Numbered from the stretch's first letter, positions 1-8,692 are shown. The stretch: DNA of 64,000 bases from Mycolicibacterium moriokaense (GCF_003347205.1 NZ_QQBJ01000011.1:186001-250000), one strand, 5' to 3'. Notes: generated by a model not told the origin, from the letters alone. Numbers and translations: made by a program.

Positions 1-1476
1 CTGTGGCCGAGCCCGCTCGGCCATGTGCTCGACACGTACGCCGACACGGTGCCCGGCGGGGCGAACTACGAGCTGGCGCTCTGGCACGGCTTCGGGGTGC
101 CGCTGCTGTTGTCGGCGCTGGTGCTGGCGATCGGCGCCGCGGCGTTCTTCGGCCGGTCCCGGTTGCGCCGCACCCGGCTGGCGTACCTGCCGCTGGGCAA
201 CGCCGACCGCATCTACGACGCCGTGATCCGGGGCGCCGACGTGTTCTCCGTGCGGTTGACCGGGTTCACCCAGCGCGGCTCGATCCCCGCGACGCAGTCG
301 GTCATCCTGACCACGCTCGCGGTCGTGCCCGCCGTGGCGCTGATGCTCGGGGCACGCGACCGGCCGCAGTTCGCGGGTTGGGGCTCGCCACTTCAGGTGG
401 TCGTCGGCGTGCTGATTCTGGCCGCGGCACTCGGCGCGACGGCGATGCGCAACCGGCTGGCCGCGGTGCTGCTGGTCGGCGTCACCGGCTACGGCTGCGG
501 CGCAGTCTTCGCGTTCCACGGCGCGCCGGACCTCGCGCTGACGCAGTTCCTGGTGGAGACCCTGATGCTGGTCATCTTCGTGCTCGTGTTGCGGACACTT
601 CCCGCCGAATCCGACTACGCGAACATCCGCAGGAACCGGCTGCCGCGCGCGGCGCTGGCGCTGGCCGTCGGCGCGAGCGTGACCACGCTGGCGGCGTTCG
701 CGTTGGCCGCCCGCACCGAGCGTCCGATCGCCGATCTGCTGCCCGACGCCGCCTACTACCGCGGGCACGGGGCCAACACCGTCAATGTGCTGCTTGTCGA
801 CATCCGGGCCTGGGACACCCTGGGCGAGATCTCGGTGCTGCTGGTCGCCGCCACCGGTGTCGCGTCAATGGTGTTCCGGCACCGGCGTTTCGGTGCCGCG
901 CCCAGGGTCGCCGATGCCGGCCAGCCGGACATCCCACCGCTGTCGCCGACGGCGAACAGCCCAGCCACCGGCGACGTCACCTGGTTGCGCGGCAGCGAAC
1001 TGCGCGACCCGCGCAACCGGTCGCTGGTGCTCGAGGTCGCGACGCGAATGATCTTCCCGCTGATCATGGTGCTGTCGGCGTACTTCTTCTTCGCCGGCCA
1101 CAACACGCCGGGCGGCGGCTTCGCGGGCGGGCTGACCGCGGGGCTCGCGCTCGTGCTGCGCTACCTCGCGGGCGGGCGGTACGAACTCGGCGAGACGCTG
1201 CCCCTGGACGCGGGCAAGATCCTCGGCGTCGGGCTGGCGTTGTCGGCGGGCACCGCGGTGGCGTCGCTGCTGCTGGGCGCGCCGGTGCTGTCGTCCGCAG
1301 TGCTGCAATTCCACATCCCGGTGCTGGGCACCGTCAAGCTCGTCACCGCGCTGTTCTTCGACCTCGGCGTGTACCTGATCGTCGTCGGTCTCGTCCTCGA
1401 CGTGCTGCGCAGCCTCGGCGCCAGGGTCGACGTCGACCTCGTCGAGCAGCGGGCCGCGGCGGTGATGCCACGATGA
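1..1476 (+). CDS. mnhA: Na+/H+ antiporter subunit A (fused MnhA/MnhB type), 3' part only
   Basis: The reading frame is open from the first base of the window, so the start lies upstream; 491 residues are visible. It is a hydrophobic protein with many membrane segments. The last 150 residues hold an MnhB-like domain (RMIFPLIMVLSAYFFFAGHN then a Gly-rich GGGFAGG stretch), as in the fused A/B subunit of actinobacterial Mrp complexes. The complex exchanges cytoplasmic Na+ or K+ for protons in the plasma membrane. The stop overlaps the ATG of mnhC (ATGA). Identity is supported by the C-D-E-F-G subunits that follow in the standard order. Confidence 0.9.
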   Translation: MWPSPLGHVLDTYADTVPGGANYELALWHGFGVPLLLSALVLAIGAAAFFGRSRLRRTRLAYLPLGNADRIYDAVIRGADVFSVRLTGFTQRGSIPATQSVILTTLAVVPAVALMLGARDRPQFAGWGSPLQVVVGVLILAAALGATAMRNRLAAVLLVGVTGYGCGAVFAFHGAPDLALTQFLVETLMLVIFVLVLRTLPAESDYANIRRNRLPRAALALAVGASVTTLAAFALAARTERPIADLLPDAAYYRGHGANTVNVLLVDIRAWDTLGEISVLLVAATGVASMVFRHRRFGAAPRVADAGQPDIPPLSPTANSPATGDVTWLRGSELRDPRNRSLVLEVATRMIFPLIMVLSAYFFFAGHNTPGGGFAGGLTAGLALVLRYLAGGRYELGETLPLDAGKILGVGLALSAGTAVASLLLGAPVLSSAVLQFHIPVLGTVKLVTALFFDLGVYLIVVGLVLDVLRSLGARVDVDLVEQRAAAVMPR

Positions 1477-1943
1477 CCGCCTTCCTGGTTCCGCTGATCC
1501 TGATCGGTGGCCTCACCGCCGCCGGGGTCTACCTGCTGCTGGAGCGCGGCCTGACCCGGATGTTGTTGGGGCTGTTGCTTATCGGCAACGCCGTCAACCT
1601 GCTGCTGCTGCTCGTCGGCGGCCCGTCGGGCAATCCGCCGGTGCGTGGCCGGATCAGCGACGGCCAGACCACCACCGCGGACCCGTTGGCGCAGGGCATG
1701 ATCCTGACCGCGATCGTCATCAGCATGGGCATCGCGGCGTTCGTGCTGTCGCTGATCTACCGGACCTACCGGCTGACGACCGAGGACGCGGTCACCGACG
1801 ACCCCGAGGACACCCGCGTCTCGAAGATGACCGACGAGGAGGCCGCCGCCTTCGAAGAGGCCCGCCCGCAACCCGACAGCAGCCGCGACACCGACGAACC
1901 CGACGACCTGGACGCATTGCCGGGGCTGGAGGGGTCGCGATGA
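1473..1943 (+). CDS. mnhC: Na+/H+ antiporter subunit C (NuoK-like)
   Basis: 156-residue membrane protein with three hydrophobic segments, including the NuoK-like stretch around LLGLLLIGNAVNLLLLLVGG. An acidic hydrophilic tail of about 50 residues (many D and E) ends the protein. It starts at an ATG overlapping the mnhA stop by 4 bp, which implies translational coupling. NuoK/MrpC subunits form part of the proton-pumping membrane core. Its own stop is the TGA of an ATGA that opens the MIRU-like repeat, so it no longer directly touches the mnhD start. Confidence 0.92.
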   Translation: MTAFLVPLILIGGLTAAGVYLLLERGLTRMLLGLLLIGNAVNLLLLLVGGPSGNPPVRGRISDGQTTTADPLAQGMILTAIVISMGIAAFVLSLIYRTYRLTTEDAVTDDPEDTRVSKMTDEEAAAFEEARPQPDSSRDTDEPDDLDALPGLEGSR

Positions 1944-2016
1944 GCTCCCGAAGACGAGCGCGAGTGAGGATCGCAGCGAGGCACGAGCGAGGACCGGAGC
2001 GAGCGGGAGGCGAGGC
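1940..2016 (+). repeat. 77-bp MIRU-like element between mnhC and mnhD
   Basis: ATGAGC occurs at 1940-1945, overlapping the mnhC stop, and again at 2017-2022, where mnhD starts; the two copies are exactly 77 bp apart. The DNA between them is a run of GCGAG-type units. A 26-codon mini-ORF starts at the first ATG (1940) and stops at the TGA of the second ATGA (2018-2020), so it overlaps both neighbours. This is the published signature of mycobacterial interspersed repetitive units inserted in ATGA coupling sites, and 77 bp is the length I recall for the senX3-regX3 repeat. The assignment rests on architecture and length; I could not align it to a MIRU consensus. Confidence 0.8.
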
Positions 2017-3618
2017 ATGAGCGCCGCATCGGTGCTGACACCGCTGCCCGTACTGATCCCGCTGACGGGTGCGGCGGCGACGATGTTCGCCGGGCGCAGG
2101 CCCCGGCTGCAGCGCGCCATCACCCTCGTCGCGCTGACGGCGGTGGTCGTCGTCTGCGCCGCGCTGCTCTACCTCGCCGACCGCAACGGCACGATGGCAG
2201 TGCACGTCGGCGGCTGGGCGCAGAGCGTGCCCGGCATGGGCCCGCTGGGCATCACGCTTGTGGTAGACCGGCTTTCGGCGCTGATGATGGTGGTCTCGTC
2301 CATCGTTCTGCTGGCCGTTGTGTTCTACGCCATCGGCCAGGGCATCAGGGACGGCGACGACCGCCAGCCGGTGTCGATCTTCCTGCCCACCTACCTCGCG
2401 CTGTCGGCGGGCGTGTGCAACGCGTTCTTGGCCGGCGACCTGTTCAACCTCTTCGTCGGCTTCGAGGTGCTGCTGGCCGCCAGTTTCGTCCTGCTCACCA
2501 TCGGCGCCAGCGCCGAGCGGGTCCGTGTCGGCATCTTCTACGTCATGGTGTCGATGGTGTCGTCGATGATCTTCCTGATCGGCATCGCGCTGGTGTATGC
2601 GGCGACGGGCACCCTGAACCTGGCCGAACTGGCCACCCGGCTGGACGGGGTCGCCGACGGCACCCGCAGCGCGTTGTTCGCGGTGCTGCTGGTCGCGTTC
2701 GGGATCAAGGCCGCGGTGTTCCCGCTGTCGACGTGGCTGCCCGACTCCTACCCGACTGCGCCCGCACCGGTCACCGCGGTCTTCGCCGGCCTGCTGACCA
2801 AAGTCGGCGTGTACGCGATCATCCGGGCGCACACCCTGCTGTTCCCGGACGCCGGGCTGGACCGGATGCTGATGGTCGCGGCGTTTCTCACCATGCTGGT
2901 CGGCATCTTCGGCGCCATCGCGCAGAGCGACATCAAGCGGCTGTTGTCCTTCACGCTGGTCAGCCACATCGGCTACATGGTGTTCGGCATCGCGTTGTCC
3001 AGCGAGCTCGGCCTGTCGGGCGCCATTTACTATGTCGCGCACCATATCCTGGTGCAAACGACGCTGTTTTTGGTCGTCGGCCTGATCGAGCGCCAGGCGG
3101 GCGCGTCGACGCTTCAGCGGCTGGGTGGCCTCGCGGCCGCCAGCCCGCTGCTGGCGTTCGTGTTCGTGGTACCCGCCCTCAATCTCGGCGGCATTCCGCC
3201 GTTTTCGGGGTTCATCGGCAAGGTGGCGCTGTTGGAGGCCGGTGCCCAGAGCGGCTCGGTGCTGGCGTGGCTGCTGGTCGGCGGCAGCGTGGTGACCAGC
3301 CTGCTGACGCTGTACGTGGTGTCGCGCGTCTGGACGCTGGCGTTCTGGCGCGCCCGCACCGACGCACCCGAGGGCCACGTCGCGGCCGCCACCCCGTCGG
3401 TGCTGCTCGACGAGGCCGAGGACATCGCCCTCGACGAACGCGTCGACGTCGGACGGATGCCCGTCGGCATGCTCGCCCCGACCGGCGCGCTGATCGCGGT
3501 CGGGCTGACGCTGACCGTGCTCGCCGGGCCGATCGTGGCCTACAGCGACCGCGCGGCCGCCGAGGTGCTGGACCGCGACAACTACATCTACGCGGTGCTG
3601 TCGCAGGTGACACCATGA
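2017..3618 (+). CDS. mnhD: Na+/H+ antiporter subunit D (NuoM/N-like)
   Basis: 533-residue polytopic membrane protein of the proton-conducting antiporter (NuoL/M/N) family. Recognisable parts are the first helices with FEVLLAASFVLL, the conserved KAAVFPLSTWLPDSYPTAPAP stretch (the Lys and the loop typical of MrpD/NuoM), and SDIKRLLSFTLVSHIGYM. The ATG at 2017 follows a GGGAGGCGAGGC purine-rich site supplied by the inserted repeat. The stop overlaps the mnhE start (ATGA). It should form a proton or cation channel half of the Mrp complex. Confidence 0.93.
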   Translation: MSAASVLTPLPVLIPLTGAAATMFAGRRPRLQRAITLVALTAVVVVCAALLYLADRNGTMAVHVGGWAQSVPGMGPLGITLVVDRLSALMMVVSSIVLLAVVFYAIGQGIRDGDDRQPVSIFLPTYLALSAGVCNAFLAGDLFNLFVGFEVLLAASFVLLTIGASAERVRVGIFYVMVSMVSSMIFLIGIALVYAATGTLNLAELATRLDGVADGTRSALFAVLLVAFGIKAAVFPLSTWLPDSYPTAPAPVTAVFAGLLTKVGVYAIIRAHTLLFPDAGLDRMLMVAAFLTMLVGIFGAIAQSDIKRLLSFTLVSHIGYMVFGIALSSELGLSGAIYYVAHHILVQTTLFLVVGLIERQAGASTLQRLGGLAAASPLLAFVFVVPALNLGGIPPFSGFIGKVALLEAGAQSGSVLAWLLVGGSVVTSLLTLYVVSRVWTLAFWRARTDAPEGHVAAATPSVLLDEAEDIALDERVDVGRMPVGMLAPTGALIAVGLTLTVLAGPIVAYSDRAAAEVLDRDNYIYAVLSQVTP

Positions 3619-4196
3619 GACGTCACGTGCTGCGGGTGTGGATGCTGTGCTGGCTGGTCCTGGTGTGGGTGCTGTTGTGGGGCAAGGTCTCTGCGGCCAA
3701 CATCGTGGGCGGGTTGCTGGTCGCGCTGGTGATCACGGTGTTGCTGCCGCTGCCCGCGGTGCCCGTCGAGGGCAGGGTGCATCCGCTGTCGCTGGCGAAG
3801 CTGATCGTCGTCGTCGGCTACCAGTTGGTGATCTCCTCGCTGCAGGTGGCGTGGCTGGCCATCAAGCCGGGGCCGCCGCCGCTGACCGCGGTCCTGCGCG
3901 CGCATCTGGCGATCAAGTCGGATCTGGTGCTGGCGCTGGCCGTCAACATCTTCAACCTGATACCGGGCTCGGTCGTGCTGGAGATCGACCAGGAGCGACG
4001 GGTGATCTACGCGCATGTGCTCGACGTCGGCAACGCGAAGTCCGTCGACCGCTTCTACCGCCAGATCGCCCAGATGGAGCGCCTGCTGGTGGCGGCCTTC
4101 GAACGCGAAACGGAGTTCCGGTACGCCGCTTCTCGCACTTCTGGTACCGGAATTCCGTTTCGCGAAGAAAGCGCAGAAGAGGGGGGCGAGCAATGA
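3615..4196 (+). CDS. mnhE: Na+/H+ antiporter subunit E
   Basis: 193-residue MnhE family protein with two or three N-terminal membrane segments (WLVLVWVLLWGK and GLLVALVITVLLPLPAVPV) and the conserved cytosolic region LNIFNLIPGSV-like (AVNIFNLIPGSVVLEID) with LDVG. The start overlaps the mnhD stop by 4 bp and the stop overlaps mnhF by 4 bp. The last ~30 residues (after FEREТEF-like sequence near residue 165) are encoded by a long inverted repeat at 4105-4165 and look like a lineage-specific extension, since the recognisable family domain ends just before it. Confidence 0.92.
   Translation: MRRHVLRVWMLCWLVLVWVLLWGKVSAANIVGGLLVALVITVLLPLPAVPVEGRVHPLSLAKLIVVVGYQLVISSLQVAWLAIKPGPPPLTAVLRAHLAIKSDLVLALAVNIFNLIPGSVVLEIDQERRVIYAHVLDVGNAKSVDRFYRQIAQMERLLVAAFERETEFRYAASRTSGTGIPFREESAEEGGEQ
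4105..4165. repeat. Palindromic element (21-bp arms) within the 3' end of mnhE
   Basis: Left arm 4105-4125 and right arm 4145-4165 are reverse complements over 21 bp with one mismatch; the spacer is 19 bp. Key arm sequence is CGCGAAACGG followed by ANTTCCGGTAC. There is no T-run after it and translation runs through, so it is not a standard intrinsic terminator. It could be an in-frame palindromic repeat insertion or an mRNA hairpin that sets stability or the mnhE/mnhF ratio. Confidence 0.75.
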
Positions 4197-4480
4197 CGGT
4201 CGTGTGGATCATCACCGCGGTGATGCTGACGACTGCCGCGGTGGCCGTGATGTTCCGCATCCTGGCCGGCCCGAGCACGCTGGACCGCATCGTCGCGCTG
4301 GACACGCTGGTCGCCGTGACGATGTGCGCGATCGGCACCTGGGCGGCGTTCAGCACGGACACCACGGTCACCTACAGCCTGACGGCGCTGGCGCTGATCA
4401 GCTTCGTCGGCTCGGTCAGCATCGCCCGCTTCCGGGTCCCCGATATCCGGCGCAAGCGCGAGAGCAGGTATCAGCGATGA
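4193..4480 (+). CDS. mnhF: Na+/H+ antiporter subunit F
   Basis: 95-residue MrpF/PhaF protein with three membrane segments and the family motif RILAGPSTLDRIVALDTL at about residues 23-40. It starts in an ATGA overlap with mnhE and ends in an ATGA overlap with mnhG. MrpF is a small integral subunit of the multisubunit antiporter. Length and motif match the family. Confidence 0.93.
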   Translation: MTVVWIITAVMLTTAAVAVMFRILAGPSTLDRIVALDTLVAVTMCAIGTWAAFSTDTTVTYSLTALALISFVGSVSIARFRVPDIRRKRESRYQR

Positions 4481-4824
4481 ACATCCCCGACGTCATCACG
4501 GCGGTGCTGGTGCTCAGCGGATCCGCGCTGGCGCTCACGGCGGCGATCGGCGTGGTGCGCTTCCCCGACACGCTGTCGCGCATGCACGCCGCGACGAAAC
4601 CGCAGGTGCTGGGGCTGCTGCTGGTGCTGGTCGGCGCGGCGGTCCGGCTGCGTGGCAATGTGGACGTCGGCATGCTGATCCTGACGGGCCTCTTCACCCT
4701 GATCACCGCACCGGTCGTGGCGAATCGGGTCGGGCAGTTGGCGTACCGCGAGCAGAACCTGCAGGACTCGCTGAGCAGGGACGAACTCTCCCACGCCGAA
4801 GGCGGAACCGATGGTACGAACTGA
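4477..4824 (+). CDS. mnhG: Na+/H+ antiporter subunit G
   Basis: 115-residue MnhG/PhaG protein with three hydrophobic segments and the family signature IGVVRFPDTLSRMHAATKPQ at about residues 21-40. It starts in an ATGA overlap with mnhF. The hydrophilic C-terminal tail overlaps the start of the downstream methyltransferase by 14 bp. It is the last subunit of the Mrp operon. Confidence 0.93.
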   Translation: MNIPDVITAVLVLSGSALALTAAIGVVRFPDTLSRMHAATKPQVLGLLLVLVGAAVRLRGNVDVGMLILTGLFTLITAPVVANRVGQLAYREQNLQDSLSRDELSHAEGGTDGTN

Positions 4825-5701
4825 CGACGACTCCTGGGACATCACCGAGGGCGTCGGCGCGACCGCGTTGGGGGTGGCCTGGGCGCGCGCGCAGGAGTCG
4901 GCGTCGCAATGTCCGCTCTACACCGACCCCTTCGCTGAGATGTTCATCGAGGCGGCCATCGACCGCGGCTGGGATCTGCCGCAGCGACACATGGCCGAGC
5001 GCATCCGGTCGATCTCGGGATACGCCGCGTCGCGCACCAAGTGGTTCGACGAGTTCTTCATCGCGGCAGGCGCATCCGGCATCGACCAGGCCGTGATCCT
5101 GGCCGCCGGGCTGGACGCGCGGGCGTGGCGGCTGCCGTGGAACGACGGCAGCACGGTGTACGAGATCGACCAGCCCAAGGTGCTGGCCTTCAAGACCGAG
5201 ACGCTGCACGCCCGCGGCGCCGACCCCACCATCCGGTACGCGGCGGTGCCCGTCGACCTCCGGCAAGACTGGCCGAAAGCTTTGCGGGAGGCGGGATTCG
5301 ATGCCCGCGAGCCGACGGCGTGGGCGGCCGAAGGGCTGCTGCCCTACCTGCCCGCAGCCGGCCAGGATCTGCTGTTCGAGCGCATCGCCGAGCTCAGCAC
5401 CCGCGGCAGCCGGGTCGCGGTGGAGGCGTTCGGAGCCGGTTTCTTCGATCCGGAGTACCTGGCCAGCCGTCGCGAGCGGGTGCGGCAACTGCGCAAGGAG
5501 GCGGGCGTCCCTGACGACACCCCCGACGTACACGACCTGTGGTTCATCGAGGACCGCACCGAGGTCTCCGACTGGTTCGCCGCGCACGGCTGGGAGGTGT
5601 CGGCGATCGACGCCGAGGATCTGATGCAGCGATACAACCGGCCCACCGACGACGACACAACGCCGCGAACGACTTTCGTCGAAGCGCGGCTGCCCGGTTA
5701 A
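4811..5701 (+). CDS. SAM-dependent methyltransferase, TIGR00027/LCM-like mycobacterial family
   Basis: 296 residues. The protein matches the mycobacterial family of putative S-adenosylmethionine methyltransferases related to leucine carboxyl methyltransferases: N-terminal DSWDITEGVGATALGVAWARA, ASRTKWFDEFF, the cofactor loop QAVILAAGLDARAWRL, YEIDQPKV, and AEGLLPYLP. Substrates for this expanded family are mostly unknown. The ATG at 4811 overlaps mnhG by 14 bp, so it is probably cotranscribed with the antiporter operon, though a functional link is not evident. It ends convergently, overlapping the next gene by 4 bp. Confidence 0.88.
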   Translation: MVRTDDDSWDITEGVGATALGVAWARAQESASQCPLYTDPFAEMFIEAAIDRGWDLPQRHMAERIRSISGYAASRTKWFDEFFIAAGASGIDQAVILAAGLDARAWRLPWNDGSTVYEIDQPKVLAFKTETLHARGADPTIRYAAVPVDLRQDWPKALREAGFDAREPTAWAAEGLLPYLPAAGQDLLFERIAELSTRGSRVAVEAFGAGFFDPEYLASRRERVRQLRKEAGVPDDTPDVHDLWFIEDRTEVSDWFAAHGWEVSAIDAEDLMQRYNRPTDDDTTPRTTFVEARLPG

Positions 5702-6333
5702 TCGGCCGACAGCTGGAACTCGACCAAGGCGGTGACGGTGTCGACGGCCTCATTCAGGGCCGCCAGCCGCGCCGCGACCGTCGGGGCGGCCAGCACCGAG
5801 TACCGGTCGGCCTGCCCCATCGGTAGCCGGGTTGTCAACGCGTACAACCACATAGCCGCATCCGGTGCCGCATCGGCCCCGGCCACGATGTCGCGCCCGC
5901 TGACCTCCGCGCCGCGGGCCCCGGCGATCCGGTCGAACAGGGCGACCATCCGGTCCTCCACGTCGCGGATGGCGTCGGCGGCCACCGGTTCGCCCGGCTC
6001 GTCGGGCCACATCTCGATCGCGGCGCGCGGGTAGGGGGCGTCGGGCTGCCATTCCAGCACCCGGATGCGCTCGGCCATCACAGCGTTGAGTCGATAGCGC
6101 CCGTCGCCGAAGTCGGCGATCTCGGTGATGTGGGCCAGCGCACCGACATCGCTTCTGGCGTCGCCGCCGCCCACCTCGCGGCCCGCCTCGATCATCACGA
6201 CGCCGAACGCCGGATCGTCCATCGCCAGGCAGTCGGCGACCAGTTCGGAGTACCGCGGCTCGAAGATCCGCAGCGGCAACTCCTCGCCGGGCAGCATCGG
6301 GCGCTCCAGCGGAAACATCGGTATCGACGGCAT
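5698..6333 (-). CDS. Lon-protease substrate-binding (LonN) domain protein
   Basis: 211 residues consisting of a stand-alone Lon N-terminal domain: IPMFPLERPMLPGEELPLRIFEPRY at the start, then FGVVMIEAG. No AAA+ ATPase or protease domain is present. Such proteins are assumed to bind peptides or substrates; the role in mycobacteria is not known. It corresponds to the M. tuberculosis gene I recall as Rv0434. The start lies 2 bp below the stop of the YbdK ligase gene, so the two form an operon. Confidence 0.88.
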   Translation of the reverse strand: MPSIPMFPLERPMLPGEELPLRIFEPRYSELVADCLAMDDPAFGVVMIEAGREVGGGDARSDVGALAHITEIADFGDGRYRLNAVMAERIRVLEWQPDAPYPRAAIEMWPDEPGEPVAADAIRDVEDRMVALFDRIAGARGAEVSGRDIVAGADAAPDAAMWLYALTTRLPMGQADRYSVLAAPTVAARLAALNEAVDTVTALVEFQLSAD

Positions 6334-6335
6334 GG

Positions 6336-7466
6336 CTAGATGTCCAGCTCCCCGACGAGCGCATCGACCACCGCGCGCAGGTCGCCGTCGTTGTCCTCGG
6401 CGACGCGGCGCTGCCGCTGATACGACGCGCCGAGCCGGTAGATCTCGGCCACCTCGGCCAACTCGTCGGCGCAGCGCAACGACTTCGCCACCGGTTCGAG
6501 CCGGTTCAGCAGTTCGTCGAGATCGTCGGTGACCAACCGTTCATTGCTGTCGGCGTCCAGGATGATCACCGCGTCCAGCCCGTATCGCGCTGCCCGCCAC
6601 TTGTTTTCCTGCACATGCCACGGCGGCATGGTCGGCAGTTGCTCGCCGGCGTCCAGCCTACGGTCGAGGTCGACGATCAGGCAGTGCGTCAGCGCGGTCA
6701 ACGCGCCGAGCTCGCGCAGGTTGGACACCCCGTCGAAGACACGCACCTCGACGGTACCGAGGTGTGGCGATGGCCGGATGTCCCAGCGGATCTCGTTCAT
6801 GTGGTCGATGATGCCGGTCTTCTTCTGGTCGCTGACGAACCCCTCCCACTGCGCCCAGGTCTGGAAGTGGAACGGCAGGCCCGCCGTCGGCAACTGCTGG
6901 AACATCATCGCGCGGTTGCTCGCGTACCCGGTGTCCTCGCCGTCCCAGTAGGGCGAGGACGACGACAGCGCCAGCAGGTGCGGGTAATGGTTGAGCAGTG
7001 ACGTGACGATCGGCATCACCTTGTGTGCCGACGAGATACCGACGTGCACGTGCACACCCCAGATGAGCATCTGACGACCCCACCACTGGGTGCGCTTGAT
7101 CAGTTCGGCGTAGCGCGGCGCGTCGGTCAGCTTCTGCGCCGACCACTTCGCGAACGGGTGGGTGCCCGCGCAGAACAGTTCCATGCCGCGGTTGCGGACG
7201 ATCTCGCGCGCGGGCAGCAGCGTGGTGCGCAGATCCTCCATCGCCTGGCCGGCGTTGTCGCAGATGCCGGTGACGACCTCGACCGTATTGCGCAGCAATT
7301 CCTTGTGCACACGCGGGTTTTCGCCGATCTCGGCGATCACCGCCGCGGCTTCGTTGCTCAGGTCGCGGGTTTCGGCGTCGACGAGCGCGAACTCCCACTC
7401 GACGCCCACGGTCGGCCGGGCCGACCCGGCGAAATCGATCCGACTGCTAACCGGTGCCGATAACAC
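6336..7466 (-). CDS. YbdK-type carboxylate-amine ligase (glutamate-cysteine ligase family 2)
   Basis: 376 residues. GCS2 family features are [10 protein letters not shown] near residue 20, [14 protein letters not shown], the HPFAKW loop, WGVHVHVGI and EVRVFDGVS. Members of this family ligate glutamate and cysteine weakly in vitro; the physiological reaction is uncertain. The gene is not EgtA or GshA proper and corresponds to Rv0433. The GTG start at 7466 lies inside the 3' end of sodC (20-bp overlap), and an operon with sodC and the downstream Lon-domain gene is likely. Confidence 0.88.
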   Translation of the reverse strand: MLSAPVSSRIDFAGSARPTVGVEWEFALVDAETRDLSNEAAAVIAEIGENPRVHKELLRNTVEVVTGICDNAGQAMEDLRTTLLPAREIVRNRGMELFCAGTHPFAKWSAQKLTDAPRYAELIKRTQWWGRQMLIWGVHVHVGISSAHKVMPIVTSLLNHYPHLLALSSSSPYWDGEDTGYASNRAMMFQQLPTAGLPFHFQTWAQWEGFVSDQKKTGIIDHMNEIRWDIRPSPHLGTVEVRVFDGVSNLRELGALTALTHCLIVDLDRRLDAGEQLPTMPPWHVQENKWRAARYGLDAVIILDADSNERLVTDDLDELLNRLEPVAKSLRCADELAEVAEIYRLGASYQRQRRVAEDNDGDLRAVVDALVGELDI

Positions 7467-8157
7467 CGCACGCGACTCGCTTTCCGGCGTCGCCGGTGGC
7501 CAGCGTGGTCTGATCGGGAGGAGGGGTGCCGTTGATCTGCTGGTAGCGCTCCGGCGGGATGTTGGCGAAGTTGTCGGCCTTCTCGTGGATGATGATCGAC
7601 GTCTTGGCGCCCGCCATCAGGTCGTCCTGGGTGAAGGCGTCGGTCGTGGTGACCAGTTCCGCGGTGCCGTCCTCGCGCACCTGCAGCGACGTCAGGTCAC
7701 CGCTGGCCGGGTGCCCACTGTGGCCGGGCGCCTGGAAATGCCCTCCGGCGGAGTTGAAGTCGCCCGGTTCGCCGCCGGTCGGCGCGACCGAGTTGGCTTC
7801 ACACTTGCCCACCGAGTGGATGTGAAGGCCGTGGAAACCCGGGGCCAGCTGCCCGGGGCTCGTCGTCTTCACCGTCACGGTGGCAAACCCGCTGGAGAAC
7901 ACGATGTCGGCGGTCGCCACCGTCGCGCCGCTGGCGTTCTTCAGTTGGGCGGTCAGCTTGTCGCCCGCCGCAGGGCCGCTCTCGCCGCCGGTGGCGCCTT
8001 CGGCCCCTTCAGCCGAAGCCGACGGGGCGGCCGATGAGGTCCAGATCGACGGTGTGGTGCCGGGCTCCGAGGCGACCGGCTCATAGGGCGAGCAGCCACT
8101 CAGGGCAAGTGCGGGCAGGGCAAGCAGGACGGCAAAAGGCGCACGCGAAGCAAGCAT
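7447..8157 (-). CDS. sodC: Cu/Zn superoxide dismutase, lipoprotein
   Basis: 236-residue periplasmic or cell-wall superoxide dismutase. A lipoprotein signal peptide ends in LSGC (residues 19-22), followed by a Ser/Pro/Ala-rich linker. The dismutase domain contains the metal ligands [20 protein letters not shown] and IIIHEKAD, and a disulfide pair is likely between KCEANS and the C-terminal VACGVIG. It removes extracellular superoxide. The ATG is 6 nt below a TAGGCT hexamer (8164-8169), so the mRNA is probably leaderless. Confidence 0.95.
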   Translation of the reverse strand: MLASRAPFAVLLALPALALSGCSPYEPVASEPGTTPSIWTSSAAPSASAEGAEGATGGESGPAAGDKLTAQLKNASGATVATADIVFSSGFATVTVKTTSPGQLAPGFHGLHIHSVGKCEANSVAPTGGEPGDFNSAGGHFQAPGHSGHPASGDLTSLQVREDGTAELVTTTDAFTQDDLMAGAKTSIIIHEKADNFANIPPERYQQINGTPPPDQTTLATGDAGKRVACGVIGTG

Positions 8158-8163
8158 GCCGTG

Positions 8164-8169
8164 AGCCTA
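8164..8169 (-). promoter_or_regulatory. -10 element TAGGCT of sodC, overlapping the upstream stop codon
   Basis: TAGGCT on the minus strand, then 6 nt, then the sodC ATG at 8157. The first three bases (8169-8167) are also the TAG stop codon of the LytR_C gene. TANNNT at this spacing is the known mycobacterial arrangement for leaderless transcripts. Confidence 0.7.
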
Positions 8170-8640
8170 TCCCGTCACCGCCACGATTACGCCCGGTGGT
8201 TGGTCTGCGAGCTCCGGCACCCTGGGCTGCACCGGGGCGGCGAGCAGCTGCCCGACTTCGTTGGCGGACTCCTGCTCCCCCGGCGCGTCGCTGAAGTAGA
8301 CGGTGGTGGCCGTGACGCCCTCGAGCGTGAGGTTGCCGGTCTCGGTGACGTTCCAGCCGGCGTCCCTGAGCTGGTTGGCGGTGTTCTCGGCGGCCCCGGC
8401 GACCTCGGAGATGTTGTAGACCCGGACTTCGGCCCTCGCGGCGGGTGCGGGCGGCTGCGACGACGTGGGTGACGGCGTCGAGGTGCTGCTCACCGCCACC
8501 GGCGACTCGTCGGCGCCGGAGTCGTCTCCCGAGCGCATGGCCTGGAATCCGACCAGCAGAAAGACCACGCCCAGGAACAACAGCACCATCACCATGGCGC
8601 GTAGGGGCAGCCCGGAGGAGTCGGAAGGGCGCTCGTTCAT
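8167..8640 (-). CDS. LytR C-terminal domain membrane protein
   Basis: 157 residues: a short cytosolic start, one membrane segment (MVMVLLFLGVVFLLVGFQAM, about residues 15-35), a Ser/Thr/Pro-rich linker, and a LytR_C domain (VRVYNISEVAGAAENTANQL). This domain occurs in cell-wall polymer ligases, but the catalytic LytR-CpsA-Psr domain is missing. It corresponds to Rv0431. I prefer the ATG at 8640, 7 nt after TACAGT, over the GTG at 8649, because that fits a leaderless start. Confidence 0.88.
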   Translation of the reverse strand: MNERPSDSSGLPLRAMVMVLLFLGVVFLLVGFQAMRSGDDSGADESPVAVSSTSTPSPTSSQPPAPAARAEVRVYNISEVAGAAENTANQLRDAGWNVTETGNLTLEGVTATTVYFSDAPGEQESANEVGQLLAAPVQPRVPELADQPPGVIVAVTG

Positions 8641-8647
8641 TGGGCCC

Positions 8648-8653
8648 ACTGTA
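8648..8653 (-). promoter_or_regulatory. -10 element TACAGT of the LytR_C gene
   Basis: TACAGT on the minus strand, 7 nt before ATG 8640. It supports a leaderless transcript and argues against the GTG at 8649, which lies almost on the hexamer. Confidence 0.6.
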
Positions 8654-8692
8654 TCGGCGTGGTGAGCGAAACCCGCGAATGGCCGCGAAAGG

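Noticed and set aside
1944-2016. GCGAG-rich repeat as a CRISPR or simple satellite
   Set aside because: Units are irregular, no spacers are present, and the ATGA-to-ATGA structure fits a MIRU much better.
4105-4165. mnhE palindrome as a transcription terminator
   Set aside because: No U-tract follows and two more operon genes continue downstream in ATGA overlap.
6336-7466. YbdK-type ligase as EgtA of ergothioneine synthesis
   Set aside because: The ergothioneine genes egtB, C, D and E are absent around it, and its position and sequence match the Rv0433-type ligase instead.
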